Positions 18,101 to 27,043 of a stretch of DNA of 64,000 bases are shown here, one piece after another. The position numbers and the translations under genes were made by a program. The stretch spans positions 1,178,001 to 1,242,000 of the forward strand of contig OZ244890.1 in assembly GCA_965221455.1 (NCBI GenBank), read 5' to 3'. The stretch comes from SMWN01 sp965221455. GTDB taxonomy: Bacteria; Pseudomonadota; Gammaproteobacteria; Eutrophobiales; Eutrophobiaceae. The notes under the pieces are model-generated. The model was not told the DNA's origin. It saw nothing but the letters and a program-made list of their open reading frames with translations, and searched no databases. Within the stretch, counting starts at the first letter, position 1, and each line of letters starts with the position of its first letter.

Positions 18101-21100
18101 CCATCTGCGTAAGCTGACTCAATTACTTTGGTGTAATCGAAAGCCTGAACTGCCTGCCCGACAATAGAATCTGCGGCACTGTTACGTGTGACCTCATAAC
18201 TTCCTCCCCGGACACCGCTGTAAAACGTAGTATCCTCAGGAGGGTTGGTTTCAAACAGGTGCAGATCTCTATAGGCCTTTTTTACCGGTTCTGCGACTTC
18301 ACAGTGTACGGTTATGACTCCGTGTACAGGGTGAAAATGACAGCCCAGATTTTTGACTGAGGCGAGGACAGCTTCTTTATCACCGCCGATAACACATTCG
18401 TTCGGGGTATTTATAATAAGCAAATAAGCACGAGGTTGATTTTCCAATGCCTGTTTTACTTCATTTGCCGCACGATCCACGACACCGATAATCCAGTCAA
18501 CAGTTTCCGCGTCGTTTAGTCGCCACGTCTTGCGCACAGCGTCACAGCGACCAGCCAGGGCATCAGTGAAAAGAGTCGTTTTGCGCATGCGATGCATCAT
18601 TTCATCCCGATTTGTCCATGTGCGTGTGGCAAAAAGTCCGGCGGTTTCCCCAAGGCTGTAGCCGATGATCGCATCAGGTTTAATATTAAACTGTGAGACG
18701 ACCTCACTAACAAAAAATCCAAGCCAGACTTGTCCAAAAATAACCTCTTCGTGGCTAAGCGAAGTATCTGATTTTTTACTCCAGAATTTACCATCGGCAA
18801 ATTGTGCTGCCAGTGAATTATTTTCTGAATCCAATTGATCAAGTAACCGTGGCCACCGTTGACTTAATTCACGTCCCATGCCATGAAAATGATTGCCCGA
18901 ACCCGGGTATAAAAACGCTATTTTCCCCGTTTTACCCAGGGGTGAACTTGCATAATAAATTCCGTTAGAGTTGAGCGATTTATTTTTTTTAATTGCTTCT
19001 TTGAGTTTATCCAGTGCGCTTGTGAGATTACCTTGTTTATCAGTAACAATCGCTGCAGAGAATTCTTTGGCCCTGGTGCCTTTATTCTTCAACCACCAGC
19101 TCCTGGCAAGTTGATGAATATTTCCTGCATTATCAGCGAGCGCATGCAGTTGTTTCAGTTGTTCCATTAACCTTTCTCTTGATTCAGCATGAAAGGAAAA
19201 TAATGTCTCGTTTGTCAAATTCACAGATACAGCAGAATCCTGATCAGCTTCTTCAAGGATGGCCGTCATGCAATTACCATCAATACTAAAAGTGTTTACA
19301 GCAGCCTGTCTGGGTCCATCGATCTTGTTACGTAACCAATATTGTGATTGAACTTGATCATTCTCCGGCACAATCTTTTGTTTGTGGTAAAGACCGAGAC
19401 TGGCTTTGGCAAGTGACGCCAGGCCGCTTGCAGCGCCGGTATGGCCAATCCTTGATTTTATATAACCTAAATCACAAGGCTCTTGATCGTTGAACAAGGT
19501 ATTCAACGCTGATGACTCCATGGCATTTTCTTGTGGTATTGCACTGCCATGTGTTTCAATCAAACCAATCCTGGAGAGATCGGTTTTGGCATCGACGCAA
19601 GCCTGACGAAAAGCCCGTTGATACGCGATTGCAGTTGGAATATTTGAATCCACGCCGCCACCGGTCGCGGCAGCGATGCCTTTTATAACAGAATAAATTC
19701 GATCACCATCTCGCCTGGCATCCTCATAACGTTTCAATATGAAGGCTGCCGCACCCTCGCCTACCAGAGAACCGTCGGCATAGCCACGAGTTGCGGACTG
19801 TCCCAACACCGCACGTACATCACCGGCCAAATCCACAGCCCCGACGATTGCTGTTTCCAGTTCATTTCTTTGCAGAGCGCGTACGCCAGCCTCCAATGCG
19901 CGTAATCCCGAGCTTTCTTCCGCAGACAAAGTAAAGCCGGGACCGCCAATTTGGAAGGCACGTGCAATGCGACTGGCAATGATGCTACCGAGGGCACCCA
20001 TGGTACGGTTAGCATTTAATGCCGGGCCTGCGGCATTACGTAAAGACTGCGTCCAGTCATTGAGTCCTTTGTCATCCAGATTTAGACCAAGCCGCCTGTC
20101 CCATATTTTTGCCTGATCTAAAAGTGACCAACGAAAATGAAAATTTGTAGTGTTCAGATCAAGACCAATGCCGATGAAAACACCGACAGCATTACTTTGT
20201 GCTTCAGATAATTCTTTAATACCGGCATCTTCAAGTGCATTGGCGGCGACTTCCAACATGAGTAATTGTTGTGGCAACATCTCCCTAAGTTCTGTGGGTG
20301 GAATACGATAACGATCCACTGGAATATTAATTTCTTTAAAAAACCAACCTTTGATCCGTTCCGGATTGGCAACGCCCCACCACCTGGCAGGAAATTCAGG
20401 ATCGATATTCTGTTTGTCCGTAAAAAGTCGTTCTTTAAATGCGGTTAAAGATTTCCAGGGACCAAATTGCGTTTCCATACCCACGATAGCAATGTCGACA
20501 TTATTGTCACTAACAGATGAAACAGGGTTAAGCACTTTCTTACTGACTGTATCTGCTTGCCATTCTTCCAGTAAAACATGTGCATTAATCCCGCCAAAAC
20601 CGAAGGCGTTGATTGCAGCACGCCGCGGAGTTTGTTTTGATCTCTTTTCCCAGGGTTGTGCAGCACTCAATATACTGAAAGGGCTGTTTGCAAGATCAAT
20701 CTTTGTGGATGTTCTTTCAAAATTTGCAGTTGGCGGTAATTGTTGATGTTTCATTGCCAGCAACACCTTGATTAATCCTGAAGAACCCGCTGCGGTTAGC
20801 AAATGACCGATGTTACTTTTCACAGAACCAATAACACACTTGACGGGATCTCCATTCATCGCCGTCCCGGACCAAAGTAATTTCAAACTCTGAATCTCTT
20901 CTGCATCTCCAATGGGTGTACCGGTACCGTGACATTCTATTAGATCAACATCTTCAGGTTTCCATTCAGCCTGACGGTAGGCATCGTGCATGGCACGTAA
21001 CTGACCTTCCGCATCTGGCGACATAAGGTTCCCGCCGATATCATTTGATAAGCCGATACCGGCGATGGTTGCGTAGATATGATCATCATCGCGCAAGGCA

Positions 21101-21924
21101 TTTTCCAACCTTTTTAAGACAAGAATACCGGCACCTTCACCCACAACCAGACCATCACCTTTATGATCAAACGGTGCGCAATGTCCTGTTTTGGAAATTG
21201 CGCCCAATGCGGAAAACCCCATTTGCGTATAGAGACAATCCGGACGAGATAAGCCGCCGGTGAGCATAGCGTCCGCACGACCCGAGACGAGTTCATCAAC
21301 GGCATACTTAAGTGCGTATAGTGAAGATGCACAAGCGGCATCAAGCGTGTAACCACCACCACCAAACCCCATGGCCTTCGCCAAAACACCTGCGGGCAAA
21401 CCTGCAACATAGCGATTCAGGGAATGAATCTTGTGTTTGTTTTGTTTTGGTAGCGGATCAGGATCACCAAGCATTGGTGATTCAAATACCGGACCCAGAA
21501 GTTCATCTGTCAGTGATGAAGATGCATCAGTTGGTAAAACAATATTGCCAATGATGATGCCAACACGTTGCTTATCCAGATGCTCATGTTTGGTATCCAG
21601 CCAGGCCTCTTGACCGGCATGGAGCAGAACATGAAAAGCGGGATCAAGTTGTTCAAGAATATTCCTGTCAATATCGAGATTATCGGTATTGAGATCGAAT
21701 GCATCGAGAAAACAGCCACGCACCGAATTCACTTTGTCTACTGCCAGTTCATCAGAATAGGCATCATCTTTACTCAGACACCAACGATCCTTGGGGACTT
21801 CACGAGAACAATCGCGACCCATTTGGATATTTTCCCAAAATGCCTCCAGGTGAGGTTTGGTCTTATCCTGGTCTTTTGCACTGGGGAACAGTCCACCAAT
21901 ACCGACAATGGCGATACGTTGCAT
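15178..21924 (-). CDS. pfaC: PfaC-type polyunsaturated/secondary lipid synthase (KS-CLF-AT-DH-DH)
   Basis: A 2248-residue iterative synthase. Residues 1-460 are a ketosynthase with Cys198 (LDAACASSLYALKYAV), ECHGTGTPIGD and SNIGHLLTAAG. About 475-905 is a second KS fold where the cysteine is lost (LSAEESSGLRALEAG), that is, a chain-length factor. About 1000-1330 is an acyltransferase with IGYSLGETAGL. The rest holds FabA-like hotdog domains, two with catalytic sets (HFPDDQVMPGTLMYE and HFHEDPVWPGSLGLES). Marine PfaC lacks the AT, while AT between CLF and DH is the layout I recall for myxobacterial Pfa proteins. No ACP, KR or ER is present, so PfaA/PfaD partners must lie elsewhere. No good ribosome-binding site is visible before 21924. 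Confidence 0.92.
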   Translation of the reverse strand: MQRIAIVGIGGLFPSAKDQDKTKPHLEAFWENIQMGRDCSREVPKDRWCLSKDDAYSDELAVDKVNSVRGCFLDAFDLNTDNLDIDRNILEQLDPAFHVLLHAGQEAWLDTKHEHLDKQRVGIIIGNIVLPTDASSSLTDELLGPVFESPMLGDPDPLPKQNKHKIHSLNRYVAGLPAGVLAKAMGFGGGGYTLDAACASSLYALKYAVDELVSGRADAMLTGGLSRPDCLYTQMGFSALGAISKTGHCAPFDHKGDGLVVGEGAGILVLKRLENALRDDDHIYATIAGIGLSNDIGGNLMSPDAEGQLRAMHDAYRQAEWKPEDVDLIECHGTGTPIGDAEEIQSLKLLWSGTAMNGDPVKCVIGSVKSNIGHLLTAAGSSGLIKVLLAMKHQQLPPTANFERTSTKIDLANSPFSILSAAQPWEKRSKQTPRRAAINAFGFGGINAHVLLEEWQADTVSKKVLNPVSSVSDNNVDIAIVGMETQFGPWKSLTAFKERLFTDKQNIDPEFPARWWGVANPERIKGWFFKEINIPVDRYRIPPTELREMLPQQLLMLEVAANALEDAGIKELSEAQSNAVGVFIGIGLDLNTTNFHFRWSLLDQAKIWDRRLGLNLDDKGLNDWTQSLRNAAGPALNANRTMGALGSIIASRIARAFQIGGPGFTLSAEESSGLRALEAGVRALQRNELETAIVGAVDLAGDVRAVLGQSATRGYADGSLVGEGAAAFILKRYEDARRDGDRIYSVIKGIAAATGGGVDSNIPTAIAYQRAFRQACVDAKTDLSRIGLIETHGSAIPQENAMESSALNTLFNDQEPCDLGYIKSRIGHTGAASGLASLAKASLGLYHKQKIVPENDQVQSQYWLRNKIDGPRQAAVNTFSIDGNCMTAILEEADQDSAVSVNLTNETLFSFHAESRERLMEQLKQLHALADNAGNIHQLARSWWLKNKGTRAKEFSAAIVTDKQGNLTSALDKLKEAIKKNKSLNSNGIYYASSPLGKTGKIAFLYPGSGNHFHGMGRELSQRWPRLLDQLDSENNSLAAQFADGKFWSKKSDTSLSHEEVIFGQVWLGFFVSEVVSQFNIKPDAIIGYSLGETAGLFATRTWTNRDEMMHRMRKTTLFTDALAGRCDAVRKTWRLNDAETVDWIIGVVDRAANEVKQALENQPRAYLLIINTPNECVIGGDKEAVLASVKNLGCHFHPVHGVITVHCEVAEPVKKAYRDLHLFETNPPEDTTFYSGVRGGSYEVTRNSAADSIVGQAVQAFDYTKVIESAYADGVRIFIEMGPGASCSRMIDQILDGKSHVAKALCVKNQDGVSNVIHCLGQLIAEHINVDPEELFNFEIANTVIEQNSMVTVNIGAECFNMPPLPQQVTNDQAEEQFTADEKTGGQATKTDNIHILNPVIEQMQLTESAKTEAQETFLRVSSCFTQMLGQAIQMQMTLLQDVSLRSTPLDSRRQIKPQPHTKKAACLFDRNQCMEIAVGSIGKVLGPKFAEIDQHPTRVRLPDEPLMLVDRIIDIHGEPASLGSDPMTSGRIITEHDVQPNGWYLDGGCIPTCIAVEAGQADLFLSGYLGIDHITKGLAVYRLLDAKITFHASLPKPGEVIRYDIRIDQFFKQDNTYLFRFSFEGTVNGKSLLTMTEGCAGFFTQAELEAGKGIVQTELETRPQTGKLPNNWQAPVPMGIESYNDQQLDALREGNLRECFGEAFSNLSLNRPLGLPGGRMTLVHRILNLDPEAGRFGIGQITGEADIHPDDWFLTCHFPDDQVMPGTLMYECCLHTLRIYLLRMGWVGEQNEIVHEPVIGEISQLKCRGQVINSIKKVQYEITLKEIGYKDGDGTPYALAEALMYADGKAIVQINNMSVQLNGLNEQKIKMLWQNKIVEQNHKKKVLFDFDSIYAFANGKPSDAFGDRYRVFDAERKIARLPRPPYQFLDRITSIKDCEQWKLQAGGIIEAEYDVPEDAWYFGENRQTSMPFAVLLEIALQPCGWLAAYLGSALTSEIDLSFRNLGGNGTQLLSVTPTTGTLTTRIKITDVSQSGGMIIQNYDMETRCAAGIVYRGDTYFGFFSKQSLTDQVGIRDVALFEPDDVSRKRGVSFAYPDTAPYPGDMMRMIDDISLFDPQGGPQDLGFIRGTTQVDPEAWFFKAHFHEDPVWPGSLGLESFIQLLKVVSIERWGTRENPEHREFEVMALNETHHWIYRGQIIPEDKQVTVQAVITEIDENRKLLRADGFLIVDGRIIYQMKDFTLRIT

Positions 21925-22181
21925 TAAGCTATCTTGTTAATTATTAAAGTAATTTACCAAAATGTTGGTACGTCCAGTGTGTACCGATCCGAACGGCGAC
22001 CGATTTGTCGTCTCTTCAGATCATGGAAGTATACCTTGGGAGTATCTCTTGATCGTCTGTTTTCAGGTAAAGATACCAATCTACACGTACTGACCTGCAG
22101 ATTAAATAATTTTTCACATCATTATTTAAATCAGGATAAATGTTAAAGTTATAGACGAGATTAATCCACTACATTAGGAAA
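21925..22181. promoter_or_regulatory. Divergent intergenic region between pfaC and the RND genes
   Basis: 257 bases separate two divergently transcribed units and must hold both promoters. An AT-rich near-palindrome at 22100-22132 (GATTAAATAAT, 10-base spacer, ATTATTTAAATC) sits about 50 bases before the RND adaptor start and could be an operator. I cannot assign convincing -35/-10 boxes. AGGA lies four bases before the ATG at 22182. Confidence 0.4.
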
Positions 22182-23201
22182 ATGATGCAAAGACCACTGC
22201 AATTGTCACTGACAATATTTATCAGCTTTATTTTTTACGGATCCGTTTTCGCTGCAGACAAGGTTATCGTAAAAACGGCTAAAGTGGCCGAAGTCGCCAT
22301 TTACCCTGAACGCTCCGCACCGGCAAAAGTGGTTACCCTGAATGAGAGCGTCATCAGCGCACGAATTGCATCCAGGGTGGATGAAATTTCGGTACGCGTA
22401 GGTGATATTGTTGAGAAAGGAGAGAGTTTGGCAAAACTTGATTGCTCCGATTATGAGCTATCTTATCGTGAGTCGGTCAGCAGGTTGGAAGCGCTGCAAA
22501 CCAAAAGAGACCTGGCAAAACGTCGGCTTCAACGCACGCGTCAATTAACAATCAAGCAATCTGTTGCAGAAGAAATACTGGATGAACGTGAATCCGATTT
22601 TGCAGTTTTGGGTTTTGAACTCAAGGGTATTAAAGCTGCAATAAAAATGAAGCAACTGGATCAATCACGTTGTATCGTGACCAGCCCCTTTCGTGCCCTG
22701 GTTGTTGAGCGTGCCGGTGCGGCAGGTGAATTTGTGAATGTCGGAACGGCCCTCATCAAAATCATGGATATTGATAACACGGAGATCTCGGCACAGGTGC
22801 TAAGTCGTGATTTAAAACAGGTCAGTAATGCCGGTGAACTTTACTTTGAGCATGACGGTATTCGTTATCCAGTGAAACTCCGATCCATTGTTGCGGCCAT
22901 CAATACTAAAACTCGTGATCGGGAAGTTCGTTTAATTTTTAATGATGCACAAACTATTCCGGGAGCAACGGGAAAATTATATTGGCGTGATGAACGTGCG
23001 CATATTCCGGGTGATCTATTGGTGCGTCGTAATGGAGAACTCGGCGTATTCACCATCAAGGGTAGTGTGGCGAAGTTTAATTCCATGCCAACCGCACAGG
23101 CCGGCCGTGCGAGTGCCAGTTCCTTGTCGAGAGATGCCCGTATTGTAATTGAAGGACATTACTCGCTAAAAGAATCAATACCGGTTGAAATTGTTAATTA
23201 A
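22182..23201 (+). CDS. RND efflux periplasmic adaptor (membrane fusion) subunit
   Basis: The 339-residue protein has a signal segment (FISFIFYGSVFAADK) and a membrane-fusion architecture: a lipoyl half-motif (RIASRVDEISVRVGDIVEKG), an alpha-helical hairpin (about residues 95-150, SYRESVSRLEALQTKRDLAK), then the second lipoyl half and a beta-barrel. It bridges the inner-membrane pump to an outer-membrane channel. The permease begins 16 bases downstream. No TolC-like gene is nearby, so the pair must use one encoded elsewhere. Substrate cannot be read from sequence; export of a lipid product of the divergent cluster is speculation. Confidence 0.9.
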   Translation: MMQRPLQLSLTIFISFIFYGSVFAADKVIVKTAKVAEVAIYPERSAPAKVVTLNESVISARIASRVDEISVRVGDIVEKGESLAKLDCSDYELSYRESVSRLEALQTKRDLAKRRLQRTRQLTIKQSVAEEILDERESDFAVLGFELKGIKAAIKMKQLDQSRCIVTSPFRALVVERAGAAGEFVNVGTALIKIMDIDNTEISAQVLSRDLKQVSNAGELYFEHDGIRYPVKLRSIVAAINTKTRDREVRLIFNDAQTIPGATGKLYWRDERAHIPGDLLVRRNGELGVFTIKGSVAKFNSMPTAQAGRASASSLSRDARIVIEGHYSLKESIPVEIVN

Positions 23202-23217
23202 AAATCGCTAGTTAATC

Positions 23218-26200
23218 ATGAGTTTTCTGCAGCGTTTTCTTGCCAATCACGTATTGGCGAATCTCACTTTTTGTTTAATTCTTGTGATTGGAATCATCTC
23301 TTATTTACAGATGCCTCGCGCAAAGGATCCGGAAATAAATTTCAACTGGATCAGTATCATTACTTTTTTCCCTGGAGCCACCGCCGGAGATGTCGAAAAA
23401 AGAATCACCGATCCAATTGAAGATGCCTTGCAAACCTCGATCAAGGATATTAAATTTGTTTCAAGCACCAGCCGCGAAGGCATCTCAAATATCCTGGTAC
23501 GTTTCAATCAAGTCAGTAAAGAGGAATTCAAGAGTCATCTGACGGATCTGCGCCGCGAGGTTCAAAACACCTATTCAAGTGAGCTTCCTGAAGAAGCTGA
23601 AGATCCTGTGGTCCATGAAATCACCACTTCAAATGCATTTCCATCCGCCACTATAGTGGTTACCAGTGCAGGTGATGATGAAAATCTTCGACGACAGGTC
23701 AGAAATATTAAAAAAGATATTGAGTTGATTAATGGCGTTGATGTGATTAACGAATTGGGACTGGATGATCCTGAACTGCACATTACATTTATTCCCGAGA
23801 GACTGGAAGGTCTGGGAATCACTCCTGGAGACTTGTCTGACACCGTGCGTGCATATTTTCGGGATGTCTCTGTAGGCGATATTAAAACCGATGATGGTCA
23901 GTGGATCGTCAGAGTCGAGGGAACCAGCACCGATCCCGGCAGTTTGTCAAAGTATCCAGTCACAACAGCACGCGGTATTGTAACGCTGGGTAGTCTGGCG
24001 GAATTTACACGTACCACGGAAGAACCCTCGGAGCTTGTCAGGTTTAATGGAGCGCCTGCAGCATTGTTGGCGATTACAAAACAGGCCAATACCAATGTGC
24101 TTGATCTGGTGGATGACATCAACGCCTACATTGATGATCGTAATCAATACAGGAATGGTACCGGCGTGGATGTTTTCATGGTTGATGATCAAACCATCAG
24201 TACACGTAATGCGCTCGCCTTGATGCAAACCAATGCCATTATCGGTTTGGTTATGGTGCTGGTGGTGACATGGATATTTCTGGGTACGCGAATTGCGGTA
24301 CTCACAAGTATCGGTATTCCGTTTACATTGGCGGGCACCTTTCTGATCCTGCACATCATGGATATCTCCCTGAACAACATGGTACTGCTGGGCGTGGTCA
24401 TTGCGCTCGGTATGTTGGTGGATGATGCTGTCGTGGTTGTTGAATCCATTTATCAGCGACTACAACAGGGCATGCAACCCATGTCTGCAGCATTGGCGTC
24501 CCTGAAGGAAGTGTTTGCACCGGTGACAACATCGGTGATGACGACAATGGCGGCATTTTTACCCTTGATGTTAATGCCGGGGATTCTTGGTGATTTCATG
24601 CGCATCATTCCCATGGTTGTGACATTGGCATTGGCAGTTAGCCTGTTAGAGGCTTACTGGATGCTGCCTGCGCATGTCATTGCTGCAAAAGTTAATTTTA
24701 CCAAACCCTCAAAGGTGCAAAAGTGTCGAGAAACATTCACTCACTGGATCCGTTACAATTACATCAAGTTATTATTAAAGGCGTTGCGACATCCAGTGAT
24801 ATCCCTTGCAGCCGTGATGCTGGTTTTCAGCCTGGCGGCCTCCGCAGTCTATCTGGGAAAAATACGTTATAACTTTTTTGAAGCCGATGAACTGAGGCTG
24901 TTTTATATCAATGTCAAAATGCCGGGCGGCGCGACCTTGCATGACACAAGTGACATGTTGCGTAAAGTCGAGGCGCGTGCACTTAAAGAAATTAAACCGC
25001 ATGAATTACGATCTTCGGTGACTTATTCCGGGCAACAATTTACAGACACCGCGCCGCTATTTGGTGATACCGTGGGGCAAATCATGATGAGCCTGATGCC
25101 GGATGAAAATGGCTCGCGGTCGGTGGCCGAGATTGCCGGGGCGGTGGAAGCGGTTATCCTTGATTTTCAGGGAACAGCCGATACGTCCCTGTTACGCATG
25201 AAAGACGGCCCGCCGACATCAAGAGCAATCAACGTAAAAATACGCGGTGATGAAATAACTGAAATTAAATCCGCAGCCATTGCACTGACAAAATATCTCC
25301 GGAATCAACCATTATTCAGCAACGTGCTTCTGGATGACCGTCCGGGGAATCCCGAACTGGTACTCAACTATGATGGCGAAGCAATTCAACGCGCCGGTAT
25401 CAATCCCGCAACGTTGAGCCGTAGCATAAAGGCTTTTGTCGATGGTGAAATTGTGACCGATTTCCAGCATCAGGGAGAAAAAGTCAGGGTGCGCGTGCAA
25501 GCCGAACAAGAAGGCTGGCGCGATATTGATAATCTGTTAAGACAAACCATCTCCTTACCGGATGGTCGTTCAATTGCCATGGGAGAATTAGTGCAAGCCG
25601 AGCGGGGCACCGGTATCAACAATATCCGGCATTACAATTTCAGAAAAACCATTACGCTTGAAGCGGATATAGACGAAGACAAAATTGACGCCGTGGAAGG
25701 CAACGAGATGATCGCGGAAGCATGGAAAAAAATTCAAAAAGATCATCCAACGATAGATTTGGATTTCACCGGCGTGCTGGATGACATCAACACAAGTCTG
25801 AATGCGTTAATGGTGCTGTTTGTTTTTGGCGTCGGACTGATGTACATCATATTAGGGACCCAGTTCAGGAGTTACTTCCAGCCACTGATGATACTGATCA
25901 GCATTCCGTTGGCTTTTACCGGCGTGGTGATGGGTTTATTGGTCACATCCAATCCACTCAGTTTATATACTTTATACGGCGTGGTCGCGCTTGCCGGTAT
26001 TTCCGTGAATGCCGCGATCGTCCTTATCTCGGCGGCGAATACACGCCTGGAAAACGGTATGAGCCTGTTACACGCCACGGTCTATGCCGCCAGAAGGCGA
26101 GTCATCCCGGTTTTGATTACATCATTAACAACGATTGCCGGTTTGTTCTCACTGGCGACGGGCCTGGCCGGGACCTCATTGATATGGGGGCCGGTGGGCA

Positions 26201-26319
26201 CTGCGATTGTTTGGGGTCTGGCATTCTCAACCGTGCTGACGCTGTTCGTGATCCCGATGCTGTATCGCTTATTTATGAAGTTCAGCAATCGCACAAGAGA
26301 ATTCAGGCAGGCAGGTTAA
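23218..26319 (+). CDS. RND efflux permease
   Basis: A 1033-residue inner-membrane proton/substrate antiporter of the AcrB/CusA-like superfamily. It shows the first transmembrane helix (LANLTFCLILVIGIISYLQM), the porter-domain motif PEINFNWISIITFFPGATAG, and the central membrane block with the proton-relay motif VIALGMLVDDAVVVVESIYQ. A second periplasmic loop and the C-terminal helix block (GVVALAGISVNAAIVLISAA) complete the duplication. It lies 16 bases after the adaptor. A 57-bp piece similar to 25093-25149 recurs at 40703-40759. Length is normal and the reading frame is intact. Confidence 0.93.
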   Translation: MSFLQRFLANHVLANLTFCLILVIGIISYLQMPRAKDPEINFNWISIITFFPGATAGDVEKRITDPIEDALQTSIKDIKFVSSTSREGISNILVRFNQVSKEEFKSHLTDLRREVQNTYSSELPEEAEDPVVHEITTSNAFPSATIVVTSAGDDENLRRQVRNIKKDIELINGVDVINELGLDDPELHITFIPERLEGLGITPGDLSDTVRAYFRDVSVGDIKTDDGQWIVRVEGTSTDPGSLSKYPVTTARGIVTLGSLAEFTRTTEEPSELVRFNGAPAALLAITKQANTNVLDLVDDINAYIDDRNQYRNGTGVDVFMVDDQTISTRNALALMQTNAIIGLVMVLVVTWIFLGTRIAVLTSIGIPFTLAGTFLILHIMDISLNNMVLLGVVIALGMLVDDAVVVVESIYQRLQQGMQPMSAALASLKEVFAPVTTSVMTTMAAFLPLMLMPGILGDFMRIIPMVVTLALAVSLLEAYWMLPAHVIAAKVNFTKPSKVQKCRETFTHWIRYNYIKLLLKALRHPVISLAAVMLVFSLAASAVYLGKIRYNFFEADELRLFYINVKMPGGATLHDTSDMLRKVEARALKEIKPHELRSSVTYSGQQFTDTAPLFGDTVGQIMMSLMPDENGSRSVAEIAGAVEAVILDFQGTADTSLLRMKDGPPTSRAINVKIRGDEITEIKSAAIALTKYLRNQPLFSNVLLDDRPGNPELVLNYDGEAIQRAGINPATLSRSIKAFVDGEIVTDFQHQGEKVRVRVQAEQEGWRDIDNLLRQTISLPDGRSIAMGELVQAERGTGINNIRHYNFRKTITLEADIDEDKIDAVEGNEMIAEAWKKIQKDHPTIDLDFTGVLDDINTSLNALMVLFVFGVGLMYIILGTQFRSYFQPLMILISIPLAFTGVVMGLLVTSNPLSLYTLYGVVALAGISVNAAIVLISAANTRLENGMSLLHATVYAARRRVIPVLITSLTTIAGLFSLATGLAGTSLIWGPVGTAIVWGLAFSTVLTLFVIPMLYRLFMKFSNRTREFRQAG

Positions 26320-26572
26320 TTAAACACTTTTTGATGTTTTTTTAAGGAACATGCAAACAAATCTGATTCAGTAGACAAACCCTACTGCTCGCAATGACGA
26401 AAAAAGGCGTGTGTGACATGGATTGTGACGGGGTTGAAGATATGCATCCCTGCTTGCGCAGGAATGACGGTGCTGTAGTCACTCCGTCACTCCTGCATTA
26501 TCCCGGGAACGCCAGGCTCCAGCCTGGCAGATAGAATAAAAACATAACACCATCATCACACCTTACCTTTTT

Positions 26573-26626
26573 CCGTCATTCCTCACTTCCCCGTTATTCC
26601 TCACTTCCCCGTGATTCCTCACTTCC
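26573..26626. repeat. 18-bp tandem repeat, three copies
   Basis: Three head-to-tail copies of CCGTCATTCCTCACTTCC (fifth base T, T and G in the variants), running into a related CCGTCATTCCTGCACAAG that begins a short palindrome. The 18-bp period and the GTCATTCC core are the same style as the subrepeats of the large array at 41-43 kb. Confidence 0.8.
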
Positions 26627-26754
26627 CCGTCATTCCTGCACAAGCAGGAATCCAGGTGCTGATTGCAGTGCATCTGGATTGCTTCGCTTTGCTCGCAACG
26701 ACGGTCAAGCGACATCGACCTTGTAAAGGCACGACAACAGCCAGGGCGATTGGG

Positions 26755-26826
26755 CATTCCAAATCAAGTATGCGAGCCAAAGTGGAACATGCTTTCCATG
26801 CCATCATTTCTTCCTGCGTTACATAA
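26755..26826 (+). pseudogene. IS5-like transposase C-terminal fragment
   Basis: About 24 codons on the plus strand read HSKSSMRAKVEHAFHAI before a stop. The RAKVEH(P/A)F core is characteristic of the C-terminal region of IS5-type DDE transposases. Nothing recognisable precedes or follows, so only a scrap of the element remains. Confidence 0.5.
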
Positions 26827-27043
26827 AATCTCTTGCTGACGTTTGGAAAATAAATAATCACGAGGCAGAGGGCGGCAATAAATTTTGTTGTTGGTGTCAC
26901 TCGGACGGTGGAGCACTTCAGAGATCAACATTACGCCTCAAGAGCAAGCGTGAAGAACATTCAGCAGCCATTGAACAATTCAGGCGCCGAGACCGGGAGC
27001 GGTCGTAAGTTAAAGCGTATTGTCCGCTGCAAGGAAGCTGAAA

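Larger units (their letters stand above)
26320..27043. other. Gene-free stretch with short repeats and an IS relic
   Basis: No convincing intact gene. It contains a GCCAGGCT/CCTGGC stem near 26510, an 18-bp tandem repeat at 26573-26626, and dispersed palindromes of the type TTCCTGC-acaa-GCAGGAA. Sequences of the kind GATTGCTTCGCTTTGCTCGC, also present at 49-51 kb, occur here. A DDE-transposase fragment lies at 26755-26826. It looks like intergenic debris between the RND operon and the RM island. Confidence 0.6.
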
